A DNA stretch of 64,000 bases from positions 62,001 through 126,000 of the forward strand of contig NZ_AULH01000016.1 in NCBI RefSeq assembly GCF_000425185.1, read 5' to 3'. Numbering within the stretch: position 1 is the stretch's first letter; each line of letters opens with the position of its first letter. Positions 48,845 to 59,944 of this stretch are shown in pieces. The stretch is from Pleomorphomonas koreensis DSM 23070 (GTDB lineage: Bacteria > Pseudomonadota > Alphaproteobacteria > Rhizobiales > Pleomorphomonadaceae). The translations under genes and the position numbers were made by a program. Under the pieces are notes generated by a model that did no database searches, was not told the DNA's origin, and saw only the letters and a list, made by a program, of their open reading frames with translations.

Positions 48845-50410
48845 ATGTCCGCCATCGCTCCGGCCGCCGCCGGCCCCACCTTCACCAAGCGCCGGCTGTT
48901 CACCTTCATCTGCATGGTGTTCGGCATGTTCATGGCGATCCTGGACATCCAGATCGTCTCGGCCTCGCTCGCCGAGATCCAGGCCGGCCTCGGCGCCGCC
49001 AACGACGAGATCTCCTGGGTCCAGACCTCCTACCTGATCGCCGAAGTGATCATGATCCCGCTGTCGGGCTACCTGTCGCGGATGATCTCGACGCGCTGGA
49101 TGTTCGTCATCGCCGCCGGCGGCTTCACCGCGGCGTCGCTGATGTGCGCCTTCTCCTCGACCATCAACGAGATGATCGTCTGGCGCGCCGTGCAGGGCTT
49201 CATCGGCGGCGGCATGATCCCGACGGTGTTCGCCTCGGCCTACACCATCTTCCCGCGCGACAAGATGTCGATGGTGGCGCCGATCATCGGCCTCGTCGCC
49301 ACGCTCGCCCCGACCATCGGCCCGACGGCCGGCGGCTATCTCACCGAGCTGTTCTCCTGGCACTGGCTGTTCCTGGTCAACGTACTGCCCGGCATCTTCG
49401 TGACGGTGGCCGCCTATGTCCTGATCGACTTCGACGAGCCGCAGCCCGAACTGTTCAAGACCTTCGACTGGTGGGGCCTTCTCGCCATGGCCGCCTTCCT
49501 CGGCTCGCTCGAATACGTGCTGGAGGAAGGCCCGAGCAAGGACTGGCTCGACGACCGGCGTATCGCCGCCTTCACCGCCGTGATGACGATCGGCGGCATC
49601 GTGTTCTTCGTCCGGGCGCTGACCCGCAAGAACCCGATCGTCGACCTGCGCGCCTTCGGCAACCGCAACTTCGCCTTCGGCAGCGCCTTCTCCTTCTGCC
49701 TCGGCATCGGCCTCTACGGCCTCACCTATCTCTATCCGGTCTATCTTGCCCGCATCCGCGGCTTCTCGGCCTTGCAGATCGGCGAGACGATGTTCGTCTC
49801 CGGCGTCGCCATGCTGTTCATGGCGCCCTTCGCCGGCCGTCTCAGCCGCGTGCTCGATCCGCGCGTCATGATGGGCGCCGGCTTCCTCGGCATCGCCGTT
49901 TCTACCTGGCTGTCCAGCAGCATGACCGCCGACTGGGACTTCTGGGAGCTGTTCTGGCCGCAGGTGTTCCGCGGCGTGTTCATGATGATGTGCATGGTGC
50001 CGATCAACAACATCGCGCTCGGCACACTGCCGCCGGCCGAGATGAAGAACGCCTCGGGCCTGTTCAACCTCACCCGCAATCTCGGCGGCGCCGTCGGCCT
50101 GGCGCTGATCAACCAGATCATGACCAGCCGCGGCGACCTGCATTACGACCGGCTGCGCGAGGCGGTCAACATCACCAGCGCCACCGCCGTCTCGACGCTC
50201 GACGGCATGACGCACGCCCTGTCCGGGCTCGGCAGCAGCGCCCGCCTCGCCGCCATCTCCAGGCTGACCGGCATGACGCAGCAGCAGGCGACGGTGATGG
50301 CCTTCGACGACATCTTCCTGCTGTTGACGCTGCTGTTCCTGGGGCTCGTTCTCGCCCAGCCGCTGGTCAAGAGACCGGCCGCCCAGGGCGGTGGCGGCGG
50401 CGGCCATTGA
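48845..50410 (+). CDS. DHA2-family (EmrB-like) MFS multidrug exporter
   Basis: 521-aa, 14-helix exporter. 'MFMAILDIQIVSASLAEIQ' (TM1) and 'WVQTSYLIAEVIMIPLSGYLSR' (TM2 and motif A) are the EmrB hallmark; motif C is 'GLVATLAPTIGPTAGGYL'. 'LFNLTRNLGGAVGLALINQ' in the C-terminal half is also diagnostic. The last residues are Gly-rich and end in His. It pumps hydrophobic compounds with the membrane-fusion partner 77 nt upstream; substrates unknown. Confidence 0.93.
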   Translation: MSAIAPAAAGPTFTKRRLFTFICMVFGMFMAILDIQIVSASLAEIQAGLGAANDEISWVQTSYLIAEVIMIPLSGYLSRMISTRWMFVIAAGGFTAASLMCAFSSTINEMIVWRAVQGFIGGGMIPTVFASAYTIFPRDKMSMVAPIIGLVATLAPTIGPTAGGYLTELFSWHWLFLVNVLPGIFVTVAAYVLIDFDEPQPELFKTFDWWGLLAMAAFLGSLEYVLEEGPSKDWLDDRRIAAFTAVMTIGGIVFFVRALTRKNPIVDLRAFGNRNFAFGSAFSFCLGIGLYGLTYLYPVYLARIRGFSALQIGETMFVSGVAMLFMAPFAGRLSRVLDPRVMMGAGFLGIAVSTWLSSSMTADWDFWELFWPQVFRGVFMMMCMVPINNIALGTLPPAEMKNASGLFNLTRNLGGAVGLALINQIMTSRGDLHYDRLREAVNITSATAVSTLDGMTHALSGLGSSARLAAISRLTGMTQQQATVMAFDDIFLLLTLLFLGLVLAQPLVKRPAAQGGGGGGH

Positions 50411-50636
50411 GCCCAAAACGCCAGCGAGGCGGCCTCCAGGGAGGTCCGCCTCGCGTTCGACGCCGGGGGGCGTGATGCGCGGTTGGGAAGCGACCGCGCG
50501 TTCTCCGGTGGCGCGGGAGTCACCGCCACCGGAAATCGACTGAGGGAACGTCAAGCGACGATCATCCCTCGTGAATCCTGAATTCCTCTTCGCCAACTAT
50601 CCTATCGAAACGATTCATTGACAAGGCGTAAGTCAC

Positions 50637-50674
50637 GCCGGGGAGGTGGTTCCCCCCGGCGGAGTGGCTTTTTT
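50637..50674 (+). terminator. Strong intrinsic terminator on the plus strand
   Basis: GCCGGGG-N10-CCCCGGC, extended by partial pairing of AGTCAC with GAGTGGCT, followed by TTTTTT at 50669-50674. It lies 227 nt past emrB and 11 nt before the convergent end of the GH3 gene. It ends the efflux operon, or a small RNA starting in the gap. Confidence 0.75.
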
Positions 50675-50684
50675 GTCGTACAAT

Positions 50685-53057
50685 TCAGGCGATGGTAGAG
50701 GTGCTCTCCATGCGCCAGGCCTTCGGCAGCTTGCGCGTCTTGCCGGTGACCTCGACCTTGGCCCGGAGACGGATGTCGGCACTGGAGGCACCGAGCTGCA
50801 CCTCGTGCTCCCCCGGCTCGACGACGCGATAGCCTTCGGGGCCGGTGAAGCACAGCATGTCCACGGGCACGGTGAAGGTGACGCGCTTTGCCTCGCCCGG
50901 CAGAAGCTCGACGCGGCCGAATGCCTTCAGCTCCTTGACCGGCCGCACCACCGAGGCGAGCACGTCGCGGATGTAGAGCTGCGGCACGGCGACGCCCTTG
51001 CGGTCGCCGGTGTTCCTCACCGTGAAGCTGACGACGATGTCGCCGGTCTCCACGTCCACCTTGCCGGACTTGAATGTCAGGTCCTCGAAGGCGAAGCTGG
51101 TGTAGCTGAGGCCGTGGCCGAACGGATACTGGCTGCCGAAATGGCGGGCGATCGGCGTGCCGGAACTCTTGAGCTTGTGATTGTAGAAATAGGGCGCGGC
51201 GCCGACGCCGCGCGGCACCGACAGCGTCAGCCGGCCGGACGGCTCGACCTTGCCGGTGAGCACATCGGCCAGCGCGTTGCCGCCTTCCTGGCCGGCGAAG
51301 AAGGTCCACACCTGGGCCGCCAGCTTGTCCTCGAGGCCGCCGAGATTGTAGGGCCGGCCCGACGACAGCACCACCACCACCGGCGTGCCGGTGGCGACCA
51401 CCGCCTCGAGAAGCTGCTGCTGCACGCCCGGCAGGTCGAGCGAGTCGGCGTCCGAGCCCTCGCCCACCGTGCCGGTCTGGAAGATGCCGGAGAGGTCGCC
51501 GACGCAGACGATGGCGACATCGGCCGCCCTGGCCGCCTCGACGGCGTCGGCGATCATGTCGGTGCGGGTGGACAGCGACGACGCCTGCTCGACGGCGGCG
51601 CTGTCGTCGACGTCGCCGGGGAACACCGGCGCGCCGGCCTTGCGCTCGTCGAGAATGTTGCAGCCGCGGGCGTAGATCAGGTTGGCGCTGCCGGCGGCGG
51701 CCTGGAAGGCGGCGCGCGGCGTCACCACCGGGCCGGCGCTCTCGTTGGCGTCGGAGAGGATCAGGTGAACCGGGAAGGAATAATCGCCCAAAAGGGCCAG
51801 CGGGTCGTCGGCGGCCGGGCCGATCAGTGCGATCTTCTTCCTGGGATCGAGCGGCAGGATGCCGTTGTTGTCGAGGATGGTCACCGACTGCTCGGCCACC
51901 CGGCGGGCAAGGCTCACCGCCTCCGGCGTCTGCAGCCGGATCGCCTGATCATCGGCATAGGGCTTCTCGAACAGGCCGAGGCGGAACTTCTCGGTCAGTA
52001 CGCGGGCAACGATCTCGTCGATCTTCTCGGGCGTGATCAGGCCACGGTCGAGCGCCTCGCGCAGGTGGGTGGCGCAGTCCTCGCCCGGCAGTTCCTGATC
52101 GAGGCCGGCGTTGAAGGCCAGCGCCGCCGCCTCGGCCTGGTTGGAGGCAAGGCCATGGTGCTGGTAGAGCAGGCTGACGCCGATGTAGTCGGCGACGACG
52201 AGGCCGTCGAAGCCCCAGTCCTCGCGCAGCACCTCGGTCAGGAGGTGCTTGGAGGCATGGCTCGGCTCGTTGTCGATGTCGTGGTAGGCCGGCATCACCG
52301 AGCCGGCGTTGGCCAGCTTCACCGCCATCTCGAACGGCAGCAGGAAAATGTCGTTCAGTTCGCGCCAGCCGAGATGGATCGGCGCGTGGTTGCGGCCGCC
52401 TTCCGAGAAGGAGTGGCCGGCATAGTGCTTCAGCGTGGCGAGGAAGTCGCGCTTCGGCCCCTGCATGCCGCGCACGTAGCGGGTGGCCATCACGCCGACC
52501 AGATAGGGATCTTCGCCGAAGGTCTCCTCGGTGCGGCCCCAGCGGGCGTCGCGGGCAACGTCGAGCACCGGCGCCAGACCCTGGTGGCCGCCGATCGACC
52601 GCACCTCGTCGCCGATGATCCGGCCGACCTCTTCGATCAGCTCGGGATTCCAGGTGGCGCCATAGGCGAGCGACGACGGGAACAGCGTGCCGCCGCGCGC
52701 CATGGTGCCGGACAGGCATTCCTCGTGGCTGATCGCCGGGATGCCGAGCCGCGTTTCCTCGACGAGGAACTTCTGCAGGCTGTTGAGCGCCCTGACGCCG
52801 GCCGCCGGGTCGATCGAGCGGGTGCCGAGCGGCCGGGTGATCTGGCCGAGGCCCTTCTTCAGCATGTCGGTCAGCGTGTTCTCGTCGGACGAACCGATGA
52901 AGGCGTCCTCGGTGCGCGGGCGATGCTTGCCGTGCTCGTCGAGCACCAGCCAGACGGCGTGCATCTGGGCGATCTTCTCGTCGATGGTCATGCGCCCGAG
53001 GAGGTCGGCGACGCGGCGTTCGATCGGCTGGGCGGGGTCCTGGTAAACGAAGGTCAT
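50685..53057 (-). CDS. Glycoside hydrolase family 3 (beta-glucosidase/beta-xylosidase type)
   Basis: 790 aa, no signal peptide, so cytosolic. The (beta/alpha)8 domain has the family motif around 'HEECLSG', 'RWGRTEETFGEDPYL' and 'LKHYAGHSF', and the nucleophile Asp in 'FDGLVVADYIG'. The alpha/beta sandwich is followed by a C-terminal fibronectin-III-like domain ('VVSFTVRNTGDRKGVAVPQLYI'). It is the last gene of a sugar ABC operon, so it probably hydrolyses an imported beta-linked oligosaccharide; glucosidase against xylosidase activity cannot be settled here. Confidence 0.92.
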   Translation of the reverse strand: MTFVYQDPAQPIERRVADLLGRMTIDEKIAQMHAVWLVLDEHGKHRPRTEDAFIGSSDENTLTDMLKKGLGQITRPLGTRSIDPAAGVRALNSLQKFLVEETRLGIPAISHEECLSGTMARGGTLFPSSLAYGATWNPELIEEVGRIIGDEVRSIGGHQGLAPVLDVARDARWGRTEETFGEDPYLVGVMATRYVRGMQGPKRDFLATLKHYAGHSFSEGGRNHAPIHLGWRELNDIFLLPFEMAVKLANAGSVMPAYHDIDNEPSHASKHLLTEVLREDWGFDGLVVADYIGVSLLYQHHGLASNQAEAAALAFNAGLDQELPGEDCATHLREALDRGLITPEKIDEIVARVLTEKFRLGLFEKPYADDQAIRLQTPEAVSLARRVAEQSVTILDNNGILPLDPRKKIALIGPAADDPLALLGDYSFPVHLILSDANESAGPVVTPRAAFQAAAGSANLIYARGCNILDERKAGAPVFPGDVDDSAAVEQASSLSTRTDMIADAVEAARAADVAIVCVGDLSGIFQTGTVGEGSDADSLDLPGVQQQLLEAVVATGTPVVVVLSSGRPYNLGGLEDKLAAQVWTFFAGQEGGNALADVLTGKVEPSGRLTLSVPRGVGAAPYFYNHKLKSSGTPIARHFGSQYPFGHGLSYTSFAFEDLTFKSGKVDVETGDIVVSFTVRNTGDRKGVAVPQLYIRDVLASVVRPVKELKAFGRVELLPGEAKRVTFTVPVDMLCFTGPEGYRVVEPGEHEVQLGASSADIRLRAKVEVTGKTRKLPKAWRMESTSTIA

Positions 53058-53106
53058 GATGGGCTCTTTCGGCCGGTCGGCCGTCCTGATGATGATCCGG
53101 GGAAGG

Positions 53107-54231
53107 TCAGAGGCTGTCGCGGCGGGGGAGCGCGATGCCGTCGCCGTCGAACAGGTGGCAGCATGAGGCGGGCGCCGCGAAGCTGGCGCTGTCGCCGGCC
53201 TTGAGGCCGCCGTCGCCCGGCACCTTGGCGATCAGTGGCGCCGCGCCGCCATCGAGGTAGACGAAGCTGTATTCGCCGAAATGCTCGACCGCCCTCACCT
53301 GGCGCGTCAGCGTCTGGGTAGCCGCCGCGGCCACCGGGGCAAGATGCTCCGGCCGCACGCCGAGCGTCACCGACGCGCCGGAGGCGAGCGTCGAGCCGTC
53401 GACAGGCACCGTGAGGTCCTCCCCGCTCTTCAGGGCGACGCGGGCACCGGTCTCCTCCTGTCCGACGAAGGTGGCCTCGAGGAAGTTCATGGTCGGCGAA
53501 CCCAGGAAACCGGCGACGAACAGGTTGCGCGGCTGGTGGTAAAGATCGAGCGGCCGGCCGACCTGGGCGATCGAGCCGTGCTTCAGCATGTCCTTGCCGG
53601 CGTGCAGCAGCACGATCTTGTCGGCGAGCGCCATCGCCTCGGTCTGGTCGTGCGTCACGTAGATCATCGACGCCGCCGGGAAGTTCCTGTGCAGCGTGGC
53701 GATTTCCGAGCGCATATGGACGCGCAGCGCCGCGTCGAGGTTGCTGAGCGGCTCGTCGAACAGGAACACCTTCGGCTGGCGCACGATGGCCCGGCCGATG
53801 GCCACCCGCTGCCGCTGGCCGCCCGAGAGCGCCTTCGGCATGCGGTCGAGCAGCGGCTCGATTTGCAGGATGCGCGCCGCTTCCTTGACGCGGCGCTCGA
53901 TCTCGTCCTTGGGCGTCTTCGCCTGGCGCAGGCCGAAGGCCATGTTGTCGTAGACGCTCATGTGAGGGTAGAGCGCGTAGTTCTGGAACACCATGGCGAC
54001 CTGGCGGTCGGCCGGCTCCACCTTGTCGACGGCGCGCTCGCCGATGCGGATCTCGCCCGTATAGGCGGTCTCGAGGCCGGCCACCATCCTGAGGAGCGTC
54101 GACTTGCCGCAGCCCGACGGGCCGAGGAAGACGCAGAACTCGCCGTCGTCGATCACAAGGTCGACGTCGCGGATGACCGGGAAGTTGGCGCCGAAGGACT
54201 TGTTGACGCCGGAGAGGGTGATGCTGGTCAT
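53107..54231 (-). CDS. Sugar ABC transporter ATP-binding protein (UgpC/MsmK/MalK type)
   Basis: 374 aa. Walker A 'GPSGCGKST', signature 'LSGGQRQRVAIGRAI', Walker B 'VFLFDEPLSNLDA', switch His in 'VTHDQTEAM'. The C-terminal TOBE-type domain ('LGVRPEHLAPV', 'VEHFGEYSFVYL') marks it as a CUT1-family sugar ATPase. The true start is the ATG preceded by the short leader after the permease gene (17 nt past its stop); a much longer in-frame upstream extension overlaps the permease and is not coding. Fourth gene of the operon. Confidence 0.93.
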   Translation of the reverse strand: MTSITLSGVNKSFGANFPVIRDVDLVIDDGEFCVFLGPSGCGKSTLLRMVAGLETAYTGEIRIGERAVDKVEPADRQVAMVFQNYALYPHMSVYDNMAFGLRQAKTPKDEIERRVKEAARILQIEPLLDRMPKALSGGQRQRVAIGRAIVRQPKVFLFDEPLSNLDAALRVHMRSEIATLHRNFPAASMIYVTHDQTEAMALADKIVLLHAGKDMLKHGSIAQVGRPLDLYHQPRNLFVAGFLGSPTMNFLEATFVGQEETGARVALKSGEDLTVPVDGSTLASGASVTLGVRPEHLAPVAAAATQTLTRQVRAVEHFGEYSFVYLDGGAAPLIAKVPGDGGLKAGDSASFAAPASCCHLFDGDGIALPRRDSL

Positions 54232-54248
54232 GGGGTGTCTCCGAAGCC

Positions 54249-55088
<840 letters not shown>

Positions 55089-55089
55089 C

Positions 55090-56016
55090 TCAGACCTCCG
55101 TCTCGAAGCGCTTGGAGAAGCGCAGCAGCACCGAGGCGATCAGGATGACGATGATGAACATCGCCGAGGCCACCGTGCTGCCGTAGCCGAGCTGGAACGA
55201 GGAGAAGACGTTGCGGTACATGTAGGTGGCCATCAGTTCCGACGCGCCTTCCGGCCCGCCGCCGGTCATCACGTAGATCAGGTCGAAGTAGCGGAGCGCG
55301 CCGATCACCGAGAGCACCACGGCGGTGCGGAAGGTGCCCTTGAGGTGCGGCAGCTTCATCTTCCAGAAGATGGTCGTCTCCGACGCGCCGTCGAGCTTGG
55401 CCGCTTCCGAGATTTCGGCCGGGAACGAGGCGAGGCCGGCCATGAACAGCACCATGTAGAAGGGGATGTACTGCCAGCAGACGACGGCGATCACCGCCCC
55501 GAGCGCGAAACGGGTGTCGCCGAGCCAGTCCTGGGCAAAGGCGCCGAGGCCGACATAGTCGAGCAGCGCGTTGAGCGGGCCGAAGTTGACGTCGTAGAAG
55601 TATTTGAACAGGACGCCGAGGGCGACCGACGACATCAAGAGCGGCAGGAAATACAGGATCTTGAGGATGCGCGAGCCCTTGCCGGCGTTGTCGAGCACGA
55701 CGGCCAGCACCACGGCGATCGGCATCTGGATCACCACCGAGAAGACGGCCAGCAGGATGTTGTTCCAGGCGGCCTTCCAGAACAGCGTGTCGGTGGCGAG
55801 CTTCTTCCAGTTGTCCAGCCCGACGTAGCGCGCGTTCTCCCCGAGCCCGTTCCAGTCGAGCAGCGACAGACGGAAGCTGTCGACCAGCGGATAGAGCAGG
55901 TAGACGGCGAGCAGCAGGACGGCCGGCGCCAGAAAGACGGCCGGCGCCAGCTTCCTGAGCGACAATGCCGCCCCTCCCGCCCCGCCGGCGGCGGAACGCG
56001 TCGATATGTCGGTCAC
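55090..56016 (-). CDS. Sugar ABC transporter permease (MalF/UgpA type)
   Basis: 308 aa with a basic cytosolic N-terminus and about six helices. The EAA loop is '[27 protein letters not shown]', the CUT1 pattern. '[27 protein letters not shown]' is the usual first helix. It is the first permease after the binding protein, with a 73-nt gap. Confidence 0.93.
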   Translation of the reverse strand: MTDISTRSAAGGAGGAALSLRKLAPAVFLAPAVLLLAVYLLYPLVDSFRLSLLDWNGLGENARYVGLDNWKKLATDTLFWKAAWNNILLAVFSVVIQMPIAVVLAVVLDNAGKGSRILKILYFLPLLMSSVALGVLFKYFYDVNFGPLNALLDYVGLGAFAQDWLGDTRFALGAVIAVVCWQYIPFYMVLFMAGLASFPAEISEAAKLDGASETTIFWKMKLPHLKGTFRTAVVLSVIGALRYFDLIYVMTGGGPEGASELMATYMYRNVFSSFQLGYGSTVASAMFIIVILIASVLLRFSKRFETEV

Positions 56017-56089
56017 GGGAATCCTCCGGTCCTCAGATAGGTGCCCCGCCGGCGGCGACCGTCGGCGGGGTTGTTTGCTGGAGGAGAGG

Positions 56090-57376
56090 TTACTTCAGCT
56101 CGGCCTTGGCGGCGGCCTCGAACTCGTCGGCCACCTGCTCGGGCGTCTTGGACAGGCCGAACAGCTCCTGCGAGGTGTCCTTGTGCAGCTCGCCGAGCTT
56201 CGGCGGCAGCTCCTGGTCCCACCAGAGCTGGACGCTCTTGGCTTCGCTGACCAGCTTGGAAACCTCCTGCAGGAAGGGATTGTCGACCTTGAGGTTCTTG
56301 ATCGGCGGCAGACGCGAGTCGGCCACGCGGCCGGCGGCGGCGGTATCGTCGGTCAGGAACTTGATGAAGTCGACGGCCTTGTCCTTCTCGGGGCAGGCGT
56401 TGGTGACGGAGACGAAGTTGTCGCCGAGCGTGCCGAGCAGGTCGGACGGATCGCCCTTGCCGCCGGGAACCGACGGGAACGGGAAGAAGCCGAGCTTCTT
56501 GGCGAACTCGGGATTCTCGTTGCCGATGGTCGAGGCTTCCCAGGTGCCCATCAGCTCCATGGCCGCCTTGCCGGTGTAAAGCAGGCGCCGCGAGCCGCCG
56601 ACGTCGTAGTCGAGGCCGTTGTAGCCCTTCTGGAAGGCGCCGAGGTTGACCAGCTCCTGGAGACGCTTGCCGGCCTCGACGAACACCGGATCGGCGAACG
56701 AGCCGCCGTCCTTGCGCTGGGCCGCCTTGGCGAAGGCCTCGGGGCCGCCGATGCGATCGACGAGGTAGCCGTAGTACATCGAGCCCGTCCACTTGTTCTT
56801 GTTGGCGAGGGCGAAGGGCGCGATGTCGTTCTTCTTGAGGACGTCGATCACCTGGAGCAGCTCGTCCCAGGTCTTCGGCGGCGTCAGGTTCAGCTTCTCG
56901 AACATTTCCTTGTTGTAGAACACCACGGCGATGGCGGTGTTCTCGGCCGGCAGGCCGTAGATCTTGCCGTCGACGGTGACCGCGCCGAAGCTGGCCGGAG
57001 CGAAGCGCTCCTTGAACGCCGGGTCCTTGTCGAGATAAGGCGTGAGATCGACCACCTGGTTGGCGGCGACATACTCACGGAACGGACCGCCGCCCCAGGA
57101 GGCGAACACGCAAGGCGGCTCGTTGGCGCCGAAGGCGATCTTGATCTTGGTCTTGTAGGCGTCGTTGAGGATGTGGGTATCCTCGACCTTGTAGCCGGGG
57201 TTGGCCGCCTCGAAGCGGTCGGCGGCGTCACGGATCACCTTGACGGCGCCGGCGGTGGTCTGGAGGTCCCAGGACGTGATGACCTTGTCGGCCGCATGAG
57301 CGGCGAACGGAACGACGGCGACCATGGCGGCGCCGCAGGCCAGCGCCGAAAGTTTGGATGCGAGTTTAGAAGACAC
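56090..57376 (-). CDS. Sugar ABC transporter extracellular solute-binding protein
   Basis: 428 aa. The signal peptide ends 'PFAAHAADK'. The mature part '[34 protein letters not shown]' and 'WASFGG'-like surroundings match family 1 (CUT1) binding proteins; '[28 protein letters not shown]' and '[18 protein letters not shown]' are conserved. The start is a GTG preceded by GGGAGGAGAAG; a longer ATG-initiated frame upstream crosses the operator and is unlikely. First gene of the operon, divergent from lacI. Ligand likely a beta-linked di- or oligosaccharide given the GH3 gene. Confidence 0.92.
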   Translation of the reverse strand: MSSKLASKLSALACGAAMVAVVPFAAHAADKVITSWDLQTTAGAVKVIRDAADRFEAANPGYKVEDTHILNDAYKTKIKIAFGANEPPCVFASWGGGPFREYVAANQVVDLTPYLDKDPAFKERFAPASFGAVTVDGKIYGLPAENTAIAVVFYNKEMFEKLNLTPPKTWDELLQVIDVLKKNDIAPFALANKNKWTGSMYYGYLVDRIGGPEAFAKAAQRKDGGSFADPVFVEAGKRLQELVNLGAFQKGYNGLDYDVGGSRRLLYTGKAAMELMGTWEASTIGNENPEFAKKLGFFPFPSVPGGKGDPSDLLGTLGDNFVSVTNACPEKDKAVDFIKFLTDDTAAAGRVADSRLPPIKNLKVDNPFLQEVSKLVSEAKSVQLWWDQELPPKLGELHKDTSQELFGLSKTPEQVADEFEAAAKAELK

Positions 57377-57423
57377 CTTCTCCTCCCAAGAAGCACGTTG
57401 CGGCAGCAACGGGTGACAGCTGA

Positions 57424-57452
57424 ACGTTAGCGCTAACGTCGGCATGCGTCAA
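57424..57452 (-). promoter_or_regulatory. LacI-type operator over the promoter of the sugar operon
   Basis: ACGTTAGC-GCTAACGT (57424-57439) is a perfect 16-bp palindrome with the central CG usual for LacI-family sites. On the minus strand TTGACG (57452-57447), 17 nt and TAACGT (57429-57424) form the promoter, whose -10 is inside the operator. Confidence 0.75.
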
Positions 57453-57635
57453 CTCTACCAGTTGACCGTTGACGGGACCGCCGGAAGAGCCCTTGCTGAA
57501 GAGAGGCGCCCTCCCCGCTGCCGGCCGCGATCGTCGGTTTTCCGCGCCTTTTCAAGGAGCGGCCATCGTCGTCGCAGTTGACAGGGGAAGGGCCATCGGA
57601 CAAACAGGGACAATACCCGGAAACCATTCGACCAA

Positions 57636-58697
57636 ATGATGAAGCGACAATACCCAACGTTAGCCGAGGTCGCCAAGGTCGCCGGGGTTTCCCTGATGAC
57701 GGCCTCGCGGGCGATCAACAACCGCCCGGGCGTTTCGCCGGAGAAGCGCGAGGACATCCTGCGCATCGCCGACGAGATGGGTTACGTCGTCAACCGTGCT
57801 GCCCAGAAGCTCAGCGGCGCCCGCACCCGCATCATCGCCGTGGTGGCCGAGCTGCACACCCCGTTCACCAGCGATCTCGTGCTCGGCATGGGCGCGGTGG
57901 CGCGCGCCGCCGATTACGAGATGCTGGTCTATTCGCTGCCGGTCTGCGACCGCCGGCCGCCGGGTTCCATCCTCGACCTGCTGCGCCAGATCGCCGACGG
58001 CGTCATCGTTATCCTGCCTTACGAGTCGGATTACCTGGAATCGGTGGTCTCGGCCCACATTCCCGTGGTGACCATCGAGCAGGGCGCCATTTCCGCCTTT
58101 CCGTCGGTCACCGCCGACAACTACCAGGGCGGCCGCTCGGCCCTGCAGCACCTGATCGAACTCGGCCACCGCCGCATCGCCTTCATTTCCGGCAACGACC
58201 GCCTGACCTCGGCGCGCGACCGCCGCCGCGCCTATCGCGACGTGCTGGCCCAGGCGCGCCTGCCCTACGACCCCGACCTCGAGGTAACCGGCGACTTCTC
58301 GCGCAAGAGCGGCTTCGAGGCGGCCAACAAGCTGTTGGCCCTGCCCGACCGTCCCACCGCCATCTTCGCCGCCAACGACATTTCCGCCTACGGCGCCATC
58401 GCCGCCATCCGCGAAGCCGGCCTCAGCGTGCCCGGCGACATCTCGGTGGTCGGCTTCGACGACATCCCGATCGCCTCGCAGCTGCATCCGCAGCTCACCA
58501 CCGTGCGCCAGCCCCTGCAGCAGATGGCCCGCGCCTCGGTCAACCTGCTGCTCGCCCTGGTCGCCGGGCTCGACGCCCCCTCCGAGCAGATCGTGCTGCC
58601 AACCCAGCTGATCGTCCGCGAATCGACGGTCGCGCTGCGTGGCCGCCGCCGCGCCGATGCCGCGACACGGACAGCCGCCGCGCCCTCGCTGCGCTGA
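57636..58697 (+). CDS. LacI family transcriptional regulator
   Basis: 353 aa. The N-terminal HTH 'TLAEVAKVAGVSLMTASRAINNRPGVSPEKREDILRIADEMGYVVNRAAQ' is the full LacI pattern with the hinge helix; the periplasmic-binding-protein-like sensor domain follows ('VTADNYQGGRSALQHLIELGHRRIAFISG', 'VVGFDDIPIASQLHPQLTTVRQP'). It is divergent from the sugar ABC/GH3 operon, with the operator in between. A copy of the half-site (ACGTTAG) also occurs near the start of its own coding region at 57657-57663. Confidence 0.94.
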   Translation: MMKRQYPTLAEVAKVAGVSLMTASRAINNRPGVSPEKREDILRIADEMGYVVNRAAQKLSGARTRIIAVVAELHTPFTSDLVLGMGAVARAADYEMLVYSLPVCDRRPPGSILDLLRQIADGVIVILPYESDYLESVVSAHIPVVTIEQGAISAFPSVTADNYQGGRSALQHLIELGHRRIAFISGNDRLTSARDRRRAYRDVLAQARLPYDPDLEVTGDFSRKSGFEAANKLLALPDRPTAIFAANDISAYGAIAAIREAGLSVPGDISVVGFDDIPIASQLHPQLTTVRQPLQQMARASVNLLLALVAGLDAPSEQIVLPTQLIVRESTVALRGRRRADAATRTAAAPSLR

Positions 58698-58782
58698 CCG
58701 ATGCGACGAGACGGCGAAATCCAGAGAAAAGACACCTGAAAGGCGAGAAACGCCGCGGCGTCACATAACCGGTTGAAAAGAT

Positions 58783-58858
58783 TGGTGGGCCCGGCAGGAC
58801 TCGAACCTGCAACCAGACCGTTATGAGCGGCCGGCTCTAACCATTGAGCTACAGGCCC
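58783..58858 (-). tRNA. tRNA-Ile2 (CAT, lysidine-modified)
   Basis: 76 nt including CCA. Acceptor GGGCCTG pairs with CGGGCCC (one G-U pair), D-arm GCTC/GAGC, anticodon stem GGCCG/CGGTC with loop CTCATAA, T-arm GCAGG-TTCGAGT-CCTGC. The D-loop and variable region ('CAATGGTTAGAGCCGG', 'CTGGTTGC') resemble Ile2 rather than Met, so C34 should become lysidine and read AUA. Annotation programs may call it Met. Confidence 0.85.
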
Positions 58859-59079
58859 ATCGGCGGGCGCCATCCTTAACGAAAAAGGCGGCGGCGCCGG
58901 GTGCGGCTCGCGGGTTGTGCCAGAAAACCAGGGCCTGCTCAAGAGCTTGCCGGTGGCACGAGCGCGTTACATTCACCTTTCGGCTGCTGGTCCGCCTCTT
59001 GAAACTGCCCCAATCGTCGGTGATTGTCGTTTCTCCAAAGCCGCGTGGACATGCGCGGCTGCAACCTACGGAGACCGAG

Positions 59080-59808
59080 ATGATCGCCTTCACCCGCCCG
59101 CTCCTTGCCGCCGCCGGCCTCGTGCTGCTGCCCGCCATGGCCTTCGCCGCCGACGCCGCGACGGCGACGCTGACCCTTTCGGCCGATGGCGTCGTCAGCG
59201 CCACTCCGGATACGGCGATCGTGTCGCTCGGCGTGGTGCAGGAAGCGGAGACCGCCGATGCGGCGCTCGGCGCCAACAATACGGCGATGAATAAGACGCT
59301 GGCCGCGCTGAAGGACGCCGGCGTCGCCGATCGCGACATCGCCACCTCCAGCTTCACCATCGATCCGGTGCTGGTCTATCCGCCGCAGAAGGCCGATGGC
59401 ACGCAGGAAGCGCCGAAGATCACCGGCTATCGCGTCTCCAACGCCGTCACCGTCAAGCTGCGCGACATCGCCAAAGCCGGCGGCCTGCTCGACAAGGTGA
59501 TCCGTGTTGGCGCCAACGAGGTGCGCGGCGTCAGCTTCACCGTCGACGATCAGGACAGCCTGATGGACGAGGCCCGCGTCGCCGCCATGAAGACGCTGGA
59601 GACGCGCGCCGAACTCTACGCCAAGACCGGCGGCTTCACGCTGAAGCGCATCCTCGCCGTCTCCGAGGGTGCCCAGGACCGCCCGCCCGTGCCGATGATG
59701 ATGGCCAAGGCGGCGTCGATGGCCGACGCCGTACCGTTCGCCGCCGGCGAGCAGGACATCCGCGCCACCGTCAACATCACCTGGGAGATCGAGCCGGCGG
59801 CCAGGTAA
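59080..59808 (+). CDS. SIMPL domain-containing (DUF541) secreted protein
   Basis: 242 aa. The signal peptide 'LLAAAGLVLLPAMAFAADA' sends it to the periplasm. The DUF541/SIMPL region starts 'TLTLSADGVVSATPDTAIVSLGVVQEA' and contains 'GYRVSNAVTVKLRDIAKAGGLLDKVI' and 'ARVAAMKTLETRAELYAKTGGFTLKRILAVSEGA'. Function of the family is poorly known (mammalian SIMPL, bacterial BP26 of Brucella, an immunogenic periplasmic protein). Start chosen at the signal-peptide Met. Single gene. Confidence 0.88.
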   Translation: MIAFTRPLLAAAGLVLLPAMAFAADAATATLTLSADGVVSATPDTAIVSLGVVQEAETADAALGANNTAMNKTLAALKDAGVADRDIATSSFTIDPVLVYPPQKADGTQEAPKITGYRVSNAVTVKLRDIAKAGGLLDKVIRVGANEVRGVSFTVDDQDSLMDEARVAAMKTLETRAELYAKTGGFTLKRILAVSEGAQDRPPVPMMMAKAASMADAVPFAAGEQDIRATVNITWEIEPAAR

Positions 59809-59944
59809 GGCGACGGGCGCCCCGTCGGCGGTCCCTGGAAAGGTCCGCCGATAGTCCTGCGCGGATTTCTCGTGCCCTCGGCGCGACCGGGAAATCCGCA
59901 ATGGCTGCGGCGCGCCGAGACGCCGGCATCCTCGCAAGTTTGCA

